Shown: in pieces, positions 1-5,534 of the stretch
Layout of the letters: the number at the start of each line of letters is the position of its first letter
Position numbering within the stretch: the first letter of the stretch is position 1
Assembly (NCBI GenBank): GCA_011620505.1
Contig: WOZA01000074.1
Coordinates: 1 to 8,526 of the forward strand
DNA length: 8,526 nt
Source: Anaerolineaceae bacterium
Lineage (GTDB): Bacteria > Chloroflexota > Anaerolineae > Anaerolineales > Anaerolineaceae
Direction: 5' to 3'
The notes under the pieces: model-generated
What the model was told of the DNA's origin: nothing
What the model saw: the letters and a program-made list of their open reading frames with translations, nothing else
Databases searched by the model: none
Program-made: the position numbers and the translations under genes

Positions 1-1151
1 AGAATTGCCGCGGCGTCGGCGCCGGTGATATCGCCATGTTCACCGAGGCTCCACCCCCGAGCTTCCCAGCGCGCCTGTACCTTCGCAGCAGCTTCGTCGG
101 GGTCAACTCCGAAGGAGGTAAGGGTCGTGGGCATGCCAAGGCTCTGGAAGAAGGCGGCGGTTGCTTCGATGGTACGGTCAATGCGCTCGGAGTATTTCTG
201 CTGTTTCTGATCCAGTACACGGTAACCGTACTGCAGGAGTTTGTCACGCTTTTGGCCGCGTTTGTACCAAAGCAGCCATGGTAAAACGACTGCCAAAGAC
301 TCTGCATGTGCCAGGCCATACAGCGCGGTCAGTTCGTGCCCGATGCGATGGGTTGCCCAGTCCTGCGGCACACCAACGCCGATTAAGTAGTTGAGTGCGT
401 TTGAGCAAACCCACATGAAATTGGCGCGGGCGTCATAATCTGGATGGTTTGTATTAAGTACCGCCGGAGCCATCTCAATAATAGCCAGCAGCAATGCTTC
501 AGCCTGGCGGTCCTGAACAATCGCACCAACCGGGTAGGTCATGTACTGTTCCATCACGTGAACATAGGCATCCACCAATCCATTGCGAAGTTGCTTTTGG
601 GGCAGAGAATAGGTGGTTTCAGGATCCAGGATGGAAAACTTTGGATAAACCCGCTCACTGGAAAATGATAATTTTTCTGCGGTCTCGCGGCGTGAGATAA
701 CCGCGTTGTGATTAAACTCACTGCCAGTTGCTGGAAGGGTTAGCACAGTCCCAAAGGGAATGACCTTTTTCAAATCCTTTGCCAGGTCGCGGCTGATGAT
801 GTCCCACGGTTCGATGCCTTCATTGGGGCTTGCCAAGGAGATGAACTTTGTGCCGTCAATCACCGAGCCGCCACCGACCGCCAATAGGAAGTCGACATGC
901 TTTTTGCGCACCTGCTTGATGGCTTTGAGGAGGGTGGCGTAATCGGGGTTGGCTTCGATGCCGGAAAATTCGACAACCTTATGCTTCTTAAGTGCATCCA
1001 TCACCTGGTCGTAGACCCCATTTTCTTTGATGGACCCGCCACCGTAGATCAGCATGACTTTGGCTTTGCGAGGAACGCGCTTGCTAAGTTTCGCGATGGT
1101 TCCCTTGCCGAAAATGATCCGCGTAGAATTATAGAATTCGAAATTGTTCAT
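1..1151 (-). CDS. yqhD: YqhD-type NADPH-dependent aldehyde reductase / iron-containing alcohol dehydrogenase, C-terminus cut by window edge
   Basis: This is a cytoplasmic group III metal-dependent alcohol dehydrogenase. In the family it reduces a wide range of short and reactive aldehydes to alcohols with NADPH. Reading from the ATG at 1151, 383 complete residues are visible. The nucleotide-binding motifs are GGGS (37-40) and AVGGGSVIDGTKF (91-103). The metal ligands by alignment to the remembered E. coli YqhD sequence are D194 and H198 (VDAYVH), H268 (DWATH) and H282 (LAH). The start MNNFEFYNSTRIIFGKG closely matches the YqhD N-terminus and E. coli YqhD is 387 residues long, so only about four to five residues are missing. 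A TAAGGAG site lies just upstream of the ATG (about 1158-1165), which fixes the start. The gene is third after trpS and the CDF gene, 67 bases from the CDF stop with no strong terminator between, so co-transcription is possible. Family assignment is firm; the physiological substrate is unknown. Confidence 0.93.
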   Translation of the reverse strand, partial: MNNFEFYNSTRIIFGKGTIAKLSKRVPRKAKVMLIYGGGSIKENGVYDQVMDALKKHKVVEFSGIEANPDYATLLKAIKQVRKKHVDFLLAVGGGSVIDGTKFISLASPNEGIEPWDIISRDLAKDLKKVIPFGTVLTLPATGSEFNHNAVISRRETAEKLSFSSERVYPKFSILDPETTYSLPQKQLRNGLVDAYVHVMEQYMTYPVGAIVQDRQAEALLLAIIEMAPAVLNTNHPDYDARANFMWVCSNALNYLIGVGVPQDWATHRIGHELTALYGLAHAESLAVVLPWLLWYKRGQKRDKLLQYGYRVLDQKQQKYSERIDRTIEATAAFFQSLGMPTTLTSFGVDPDEAAAKVQARWEARGWSLGEHGDITGADAAAI

Positions 1152-1218
1152 CTGCAAACTCCTTATGTGGTTCGGTCTGGTTTAGATATCAAACCCCGCA
1201 GGGATAAAAACGCACCTC

Positions 1219-2151
1219 TCACGATTGGGATCCATCTTTTGAGTGAAAATGTACATGTACAGCCCGCACAAAATCGATGCCCTCCACCAGTACTTTTTCA
1301 ACCTGATCCGCAATGGTATCACCCTGATCGACACTGATGGCACCATCCACAAATATGGCAAGGTTAATCACCAGGTATTGCCCAAAACGATGTGCCTTGA
1401 TCGAATCGATCTCCTGTACTCCGGGAACTTTGCTTGCCAGTTCACGAATTTGTTCATTCAGAACTTGCCCTGGAAGCGTATCCATCAGGTCTTCTGTTGA
1501 ATCGCGCAAAATTCCGATGCCGGTTCTGAGAATCAAAATTGCCACTATCGCCCCAGCCAGGGGATCCACCCAGTGATAGCCGAATTGGCTCATGGCGATG
1601 CCGATTACCACCGCTGAAGCCGAGAAAATGTCGTTGCGGTGGTCTTGTGCCAGGGCGATGACAGAAGGATTGTTGGTCTTTTTGCCTATCTTCCGAGTGT
1701 AAAAACTCAGAAACCCTTTAAGTAACACAGTAAATAAAGCTGCGTAGAGAGTATACCGGGCACTGCCGGTAAAATCACCAACCCCTCTGAAGAAATCAAA
1801 CAGAGAGTTGACGGAGTCCCAAAAAATCGTGATGGCAGTGGTAATAACAAAGGCGCCGACTACCAATGCGCCGATGCTTTCGAATTGCGTGTGCCCGTAA
1901 GGGTGCTCGTCATCGGCGGGTTTATGAGCGGCCCGCACGAAGATCGATACGACGATGTTATAAACCACGTCCGAGGTGCTGTTGATACCATCTGCGAGCA
2001 AGGCGGGAGAGTGACCCACGATGCCAATGCTGGTTTTCAAAATCGACAATACTACATTGGCAATCAATGCCAGCGAGACTGCCTGGTTGCTGAGCTTACT
2101 GCGTTCAGCCGTGCTAATAGAGTGGGAGTCAACGAATGAAGAGGAGGTCAT
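1219..2151 (-). CDS. Cation diffusion facilitator (CDF) metal exporter, possibly Mn-type
   Basis: This is a membrane antiporter of the CDF family, expected to export a divalent metal in exchange for protons. At 310 residues it has the normal length. It has about six membrane helices (roughly 24-44, 50-73, 93-113, 133-152, 173-190, 196-212) followed by a cytoplasmic ferredoxin-like domain (about 225-310). Metal-site residues in helix 2 are D54, N57 and D61 (ADGINSTSD); those in helix 5 are D170 and D174 (DHRND). The HPYGH loop (83-87) is typical. The C-terminal domain ends with a histidine cluster (VHVHFH, 298-303). The NxxxD plus DxxxD pattern resembles manganese-selective CDFs more than the HxxxD pattern of many zinc exporters, but this is inference from motifs. 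The start codon overlaps the trpS stop in TAATG; a weak AGGAATAG-like site precedes it, so translation is probably coupled to trpS. Confidence 0.92.
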   Translation of the reverse strand: MTSSSFVDSHSISTAERSKLSNQAVSLALIANVVLSILKTSIGIVGHSPALLADGINSTSDVVYNIVVSIFVRAAHKPADDEHPYGHTQFESIGALVVGAFVITTAITIFWDSVNSLFDFFRGVGDFTGSARYTLYAALFTVLLKGFLSFYTRKIGKKTNNPSVIALAQDHRNDIFSASAVVIGIAMSQFGYHWVDPLAGAIVAILILRTGIGILRDSTEDLMDTLPGQVLNEQIRELASKVPGVQEIDSIKAHRFGQYLVINLAIFVDGAISVDQGDTIADQVEKVLVEGIDFVRAVHVHFHSKDGSQS

Positions 2152-3146
2152 TAACGGTCTATTCCTACTGCTTTGCGCATGCGTTTCAGGACTGGAATGG
2201 CAATGTCGCGTGCCTTTTCGGCGCCGCGCTCCAGGATCGCATCCAAGGCGGTTGTATCCTGCATGTAATCGTTAAATTTCTGCCTGGCGTCGTCAAAATA
2301 TGCCAGGATGGTGTCGGATAGTTCCTGTTTCAAGGTGCCGTAGCCCAAACCGCCAGCCAGGTAGTGCTGGCGCACTTCTTCAGTCCGTTCGGGGGTGGCA
2401 AAAAGGCGGAAAATCTGGAACAGATTGTCGCCATCGGGGTTCTTGGGTTCCTCTGGCGTACGGCTGTCAGTGACAATTCGCATGACCTGCTTACGCATTG
2501 TGTTTTCGTCGGCAAAGATCGGGATCGTGTTGCCGTAGCTTTTGCTCATTTTGCGCCCATCAATGCCCGGCACGTCCTGGAGGTCCGGGGGGAAGAGCCC
2601 TTCTGGCAGCTTGAGTGTCTTGCCGTAGGTGCGGTTGAAATTCTCGGCGATGTCGCGCGTGATTTCGATGTGTTGTTTCTGATCGGGTCCAACAGGCACC
2701 ACGTCGGACCCATAAAGCAGGATGTCCGCAGCCATCAAGACCGGGTAGTTATAGAGGCCCATGTTGATGCCGTCGTCCGGATCGCGCTCCGCTTCCAGGT
2801 TTTTATCCACAGCAGCCTTATAGGCGTGAGCACGGTTCATCAGACCTTTACTGGTCAGGCAGGCAAGTATCCAGGCACATTCAGGAATCTCGGGTATGCT
2901 TGATTGGCGGAAGAAAACGCTGTTATCCGGGTCCAGCCCCAGAGCCAACCAAACAGCAGCGACCTCATGGATCAGGTGTTGAAGTTCTTTCCGGTCGGGG
3001 GTGGTGGTGAGGGCGTGAAGATCCGCAACGAAATATAGACCGAGGTATTTTTCGGTCAGGGCAATGGCAGGTTTGTACATGCCAAAATAATTGCCGATGT
3101 GCGGATTGCCGGTGGGTTTGATGCCGGTCAGCGAGATTGGTTTCAT
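2151..3146 (-). CDS. trpS: Tryptophanyl-tRNA synthetase
   Basis: This cytoplasmic class Ic aminoacyl-tRNA synthetase charges tRNA-Trp with tryptophan using ATP. It has 331 residues, the usual bacterial length. The Rossmann catalytic domain opens with PTGNPHIGNY, whose HIGN (16-19) is the class I HIGH signature. The Trp-pocket segment AADILLY contains D141, GPDQKQHIE (153-161) is the conserved adenylate-site loop, and GRKMSKS (197-203) holds the ATP-binding KMSKS loop. The rest (about 215-331) is the helical anticodon-binding part. The ATG at 3146 is preceded by ATAGGAG at a good distance, and the conserved MKPISLTGIKPTGN start supports it. A TATAAT box on the minus strand at 3175-3180 could drive it. 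The stop overlaps the CDF start by one base. No tryptophan-rich leader peptide or T-box-like element was recognised upstream. Confidence 0.97.
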   Translation of the reverse strand: MKPISLTGIKPTGNPHIGNYFGMYKPAIALTEKYLGLYFVADLHALTTTPDRKELQHLIHEVAAVWLALGLDPDNSVFFRQSSIPEIPECAWILACLTSKGLMNRAHAYKAAVDKNLEAERDPDDGINMGLYNYPVLMAADILLYGSDVVPVGPDQKQHIEITRDIAENFNRTYGKTLKLPEGLFPPDLQDVPGIDGRKMSKSYGNTIPIFADENTMRKQVMRIVTDSRTPEEPKNPDGDNLFQIFRLFATPERTEEVRQHYLAGGLGYGTLKQELSDTILAYFDDARQKFNDYMQDTTALDAILERGAEKARDIAIPVLKRMRKAVGIDR

Positions 3147-3168
3147 AAAGCACTCCTATAAAGCAATT

Positions 3169-3387
3169 CTATCTATTATAAGGCACTCTGGTTACTCCTG
3201 CGTTTTTATTTTGGTGGTCTACCGGGCGGTTACACGGCTTAGTGATCTTACGGCGTTTGGAGTTACTGGTTTGATCGGTATGTTCTTTGGGCTCCTTGTT
3301 GTCCTCCCGCCGGGGCGGTTTACTAAGGGAGGGAGGGAGAAAAGTATTCCATCCTAAATCACCACATTTCTGACACTCTCTGGCCAT
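3169..3387 (-). CDS. Possible small CxxC-containing hydrophilic protein (unrecognised)
   Basis: This open frame, read from ATG at 3387, gives 72 residues; a TTG start at 3405 would add six. It begins MARECQKCGDLGWN, with a CxxCG pair like half a zinc ribbon, followed by a Pro/Lys/Arg/Asp-rich hydrophilic stretch and a lone later Cys (TKPCNRP). It ends 22 bases before the trpS start on the same strand, so it could be the first gene of the trpS operon. In favour: a region otherwise empty, a plausible protein-like composition and the CxxCG start. Against: no clear Shine-Dalgarno site before either start, only one CxxC pair, and overlap with the candidate trpS -10 box. I do not recognise a family. 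It may be non-coding. Confidence 0.33.
   Translation of the reverse strand: MARECQKCGDLGWNTFLPPSLSKPPRREDNKEPKEHTDQTSNSKRRKITKPCNRPVDHQNKNAGVTRVPYNR
3175..3180 (-). promoter_or_regulatory. Candidate -10 box for trpS
   Basis: On the minus strand this reads TATAAT, a perfect sigma70-type -10. It would start transcription about 22 bases before the trpS ATG, just ahead of its ATAGGAG ribosome site. No good -35 is seen 16-18 bases upstream. If the small frame at 3169-3387 is a real gene, the box lies inside its last codons and could be coincidental. Confidence 0.35.
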
Positions 3388-3492
3388 TGGTACTGAACCC
3401 GGCAATCAGATACAGGTTGACCGATTAATAGTAATAACAGCCTTATTCTGTTAAGAAACAACCCGATGGGTACTACCTTTGTGAATTTGTCT

Positions 3493-3498
3493 TACAAT
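3493..3498 (+). promoter_or_regulatory. Candidate -10 box for the cysteine-rich membrane protein gene
   Basis: TACAAT differs from the consensus at one position and sits 28 bases before the ATG of the gene at 3527, a sensible place for a short leader. No recognisable -35 lies at the right spacing (3470-3475 reads GTACTA). Support is weak. Apart from the small frame on the other strand and the G-rich tract at 3312-3337, the gap 3147-3526 shows nothing else that I can name. Confidence 0.3.
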
Positions 3499-3526
3499 TA
3501 GATCAATTCAATCAAGGAGGTCTGTC

Positions 3527-3808
3527 ATGGACGGTGGAAGTGGAAGTGGATGCGGCTGTTGCAGCTGTGGCTGCCTGGGGTGCCTTGCGCCCTTGATTGC
3601 AATCATTATGGTGATCATCATGATCTTTGCTGTTTTAGCCCCAGGGAATCGCAATTTTGAGCACATGATCCCTAATGACTTTCAGGAGTATTTCCCGGAT
3701 TTTAACAATGGCAGCTCAATCCCCGCTGATAAGGGAACAATCCTGCCATGCTATGAGTTTGCAGAATTTTCTGCAATAACGTATCGCAGCATCCTGACTG
3801 AGTTTTAA
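3527..3808 (+). CDS. Small cysteine-cluster single-pass membrane protein of unknown function
   Basis: This gene encodes 93 residues and is preceded by a near-perfect AAGGAGG ribosome site, the strongest evidence that it is real. A Gly/Ser-rich start (MDGGSGSG) leads into a dense cysteine cluster, CGCCSCGCLGC, with cysteines at 9, 11, 12, 14, 16 and 19. One hydrophobic helix follows at about 20-40, then a soluble, mildly acidic tail of about 50 residues with one more Cys (ILPCYEF) and several aromatic residues. There is no lipobox or cleavable signal, so the helix is probably an anchor. By the short, uncharged N-terminus I cannot settle the orientation. I do not recognise the family. The cluster could bind metal, be acylated, or be redox-active; none of this is shown. 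It stands alone, 153 bases before the oxidoreductase gene, separated by an inverted repeat. Confidence 0.75.
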   Translation: MDGGSGSGCGCCSCGCLGCLAPLIAIIMVIIMIFAVLAPGNRNFEHMIPNDFQEYFPDFNNGSSIPADKGTILPCYEFAEFSAITYRSILTEF

Positions 3809-3853
3809 TAACACAATATTTTATAGTTTTCGGAGCCTGAAAAAGCTCAGTTC

Positions 3854-3893
3854 GTGTTCTTATGCCTTTTGGGACAATGCGCGTAAGAACACG
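3854..3893. promoter_or_regulatory. Long inverted repeat in the gap before the oxidoreductase gene
   Basis: CGTGTTCTTA and TAAGAACACG form perfect 10-base arms, extendable inward by about three more pairs (TGC/GCG, with one G-T). The loop is about 14 bases. No run of T follows on either strand, so it is not a normal intrinsic terminator. It could be an operator for a dimeric regulator of the downstream flavoprotein gene, an RNA hairpin protecting the upstream mRNA end, or a rho-assisted end. Arm coordinates may be off by one. Confidence 0.55.
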
Positions 3894-3903
3894 TTACAAG
3901 CTA

Positions 3904-3932
3904 TCGAAATGTCAAACAGGGGTCATTACAAT
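3904..3932 (+). promoter_or_regulatory. Weak candidate promoter for the oxidoreductase gene
   Basis: TCGAAA (four of six to the -35 consensus) is followed after 17 bases by TACAAT (five of six to the -10 consensus), ending 29 bases before the ATG at 3962. It lies just downstream of the inverted repeat at 3854-3893, so a regulator bound there would sit immediately upstream of the -35. Another possible -10 is TATTCT at 3935-3940. Confidence 0.28.
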
Positions 3933-3961
3933 CATATTCTCAAAGAGTCGCAGGAGCGAAG

Positions 3962-5179
3962 ATGTCACAAACAGAAGCTAACAAACGATACATTATCATC
4001 GGCGGAGGGATTGCAGGCGTGAGTGCCGCAGAGGCGATTCATACAGCGCAAGCAGGCGCTGATATTACATTAATTTCCGAAGAGCCCAACTTGCCCTACT
4101 TTCGTATGAGCCTGACCCGCTACCTGGCAGGGGAGGTGGAGCGCGAAAAGCTTACCTTGCATGACCAGCAGTGGTACCTCCAGAACCACATCACCATCCT
4201 GCTCAACACCCATGTTGATGCGATCGACCCTGAGACAAAGCAAATTACCCTGGCAGAGGGACAAAAGTTAGCTTATGACAAGCTGATCCTGGCTTCGGGT
4301 GCTCACCCGAACGTGCCGCCGTTCCCCGGCAGGGAACTCAAAGGCGTCCAGACCCTGCGAACGCTTGAGGATGCTGACCTGATCATGGACGTTGCCAGGC
4401 AGCAGGCGAAAGTGGTCTGCATCGGGGGTGGGCTGTTGGGGCTGGAAGTGGCTGGGGCAGTGGCACGGCAGGGAGCTGAAGTAACCGTGCTGGAAGGGCT
4501 GGATTGGCTCCTTCCACGGCAACTGGACGCCCAAGCCAGCGCGATCCTCAAGAAAAAGATTGAGGACATGGGGATCAAAGTGGTTGTGCCGGCAATGACC
4601 AAAGCGCTGCAGGGTGATGGCAGGGTTGAGAACGTGGAACTGGCGGATGGGCAGGTTTTGCCGGCGGATTTGGTGCTGATCAGCACGGGCGTTTCGGCTA
4701 ACCTTGAGTTGGCAAAGTCAGCAGGGCTGGCAATCAACCGGGGCGTGCTGGTGAACGAGCACATGGTGACCTCCAATCCGGATATCCTTGCGGCAGGAGA
4801 CCTGACCGAGTTCCAGGGCAGAAGCTACGGTCTGTGGATACCTGCAAAGAACCAGGGAACCATTGCCGGGCAGAACGCAGCCGGCAAAGAAACAAACTTT
4901 TTGGGCGACCCGCCTTCGACCAGGCTGAAGGTCCTGGGAGTGGATGTGTTCAGTATCGGTCAGTTTTCGCCGAGTTTGGATGAGGACCGACTGGTGGCAG
5001 AAAGCAAGGATGGTGGTTATAAAAGCTTCCTTTTCCGTGATGGGAAGATGATCGGATCGATCTTACTGGGTGATGACTGCATGGCGAACAAGGTGAAGGC
5101 AGCCATTGATGGTAAACGGGACTTCTCGGCAGTCTTGGATGAGACAGTCGACGTGGAAAAAATTATCCGGGCTCTTTAA
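3962..5179 (+). CDS. FAD-dependent NAD(P)H oxidoreductase, NADH:rubredoxin reductase / NirB N-terminal type
   Basis: This 405-residue soluble flavoprotein would pass electrons from NAD(P)H through FAD to a partner such as rubredoxin. The FAD-binding GGGIAGVSAAEA (14-25) comes first, then LPYFRMSLTRYLAGE (44-58), a stretch typical of NirB and rubredoxin reductases. The second Rossmann motif is IGGGLLGLE (154-162), with acidic E178 after the next strand, which favours NADH over NADPH. DILAAGD (274-280) is the second FAD contact. The last 85 residues fit the small C-terminal domain of rubredoxin reductases. There is no CxxC and no Cys in the position used by CoA-disulfide reductase or NADH oxidase, so those functions are unlikely. 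It is much shorter than full NirB and lacks the siroheme and Fe-S parts. AGGAG lies seven to nine bases before the ATG. No rubredoxin gene is visible nearby, so the partner is unknown. Confidence 0.9.
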   Translation: MSQTEANKRYIIIGGGIAGVSAAEAIHTAQAGADITLISEEPNLPYFRMSLTRYLAGEVEREKLTLHDQQWYLQNHITILLNTHVDAIDPETKQITLAEGQKLAYDKLILASGAHPNVPPFPGRELKGVQTLRTLEDADLIMDVARQQAKVVCIGGGLLGLEVAGAVARQGAEVTVLEGLDWLLPRQLDAQASAILKKKIEDMGIKVVVPAMTKALQGDGRVENVELADGQVLPADLVLISTGVSANLELAKSAGLAINRGVLVNEHMVTSNPDILAAGDLTEFQGRSYGLWIPAKNQGTIAGQNAAGKETNFLGDPPSTRLKVLGVDVFSIGQFSPSLDEDRLVAESKDGGYKSFLFRDGKMIGSILLGDDCMANKVKAAIDGKRDFSAVLDETVDVEKIIRAL

Positions 5180-5206
5180 ATCGCTGGACTGTTGGTAAAG
5201 CAGTTG

Positions 5207-5235
5207 TGGACAAATTCGAATAGGTTTGCTATAAT
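5207..5235 (+). promoter_or_regulatory. Strong sigma70-type promoter of the tRNA-Val gene
   Basis: TGGACA (five of six to the consensus) at 5207-5212 is followed by a 17-base spacer and a perfect TATAAT at 5230-5235. An extended -10 TGC precedes the box directly. Transcription should start about 5242, a few bases before the mature tRNA 5' end at 5247. Confidence 0.8.
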
Positions 5236-5246
5236 CACGGCACTTC

Positions 5247-5321
<75 letters not shown>

Positions 5322-5327
5322 TACATT

Positions 5328-5355
5328 TCACCGGTTCATCCGGTGATTTTGTTTT
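5328..5355 (+). terminator. Intrinsic terminator after tRNA-Val
   Basis: TCACCGG (5328-5334), loop TTCAT and CCGGTGA (5340-5346) form a perfect seven-pair GC-rich stem followed by TTTTGTTTT. It lies seven bases past the tRNA and ends its short transcript. The stretch from here to 5454 holds nothing I can name. Confidence 0.88.
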
Positions 5356-5454
5356 AAAGGCGTAAGTACGGGCAGATCACTACTCATTCTCTATTTTCAT
5401 TTGAAGCTAATAATGGTAATAATTCGAAAATAAGCTCAGAATGGTTATTCATAT

Positions 5455-5482
5455 TTGGGATTTAGTTTAAACTTACTATAAT
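5455..5482 (+). promoter_or_regulatory. Promoter of the FGE-like lipoprotein gene, with dyad around the -10
   Basis: TTGGGA (four of six) at 5455-5460 and a perfect TATAAT at 5477-5482 are separated by 16 bases. The -10 box is flanked exactly by CTTAC (5472-5476) and GTAAG (5483-5487), an inverted repeat centred on the box. The leader to the ATG at 5535 would be about 45 bases. Confidence 0.6.
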
Positions 5483-5534
5483 GTAAGCAGGGAATGTCTG
5501 TTTTCCTGTTTGTTCGTAGTTAAGGAGGTTCACA

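Noticed and set aside
1152..1218. Possible terminator between the CDF gene and yqhD
   Set aside because: Only short dyads (GGTTT/AAACC and CCC/GGG) are present, and no T run follows a stable stem in the leftward direction.
897..1337. A 146-codon plus-strand frame across yqhD and the end of the CDF gene
   Set aside because: It runs antisense to the starts and ends of two conserved genes and shows no motif of its own.
2364..2903. A 179-codon open frame on the plus strand inside trpS
   Set aside because: It is fully antisense to a clearly conserved trpS, has no ribosome site, and its length follows from trpS codon use.
3223..3325. Two similar 13-14-base segments, CCGGGCGGTTACAC and CCGGGGCGGTTTAC
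   Set aside because: Only two imperfect copies, no wider similarity around them, and no target-site or iteron pattern.
3091..3357. An 88-codon plus-strand frame with a hydrophobic stretch in the gap beside trpS
   Set aside because: It begins inside trpS in antisense and lacks a ribosome site; the hydrophobic stretch mirrors the hydrophilic frame on the other strand.
3527..3580. GGAAGT/GGCTGT tandem-like repeats at the start of the cysteine-rich gene
   Set aside because: They are explained by Gly-Ser and Gly-Cys codon runs in the protein and need no separate repeat element.
4303..4776. A 157-codon minus-strand frame inside the oxidoreductase gene
   Set aside because: Low-complexity Ser/Pro/Thr-rich translation, no family motifs, antisense to a conserved gene.
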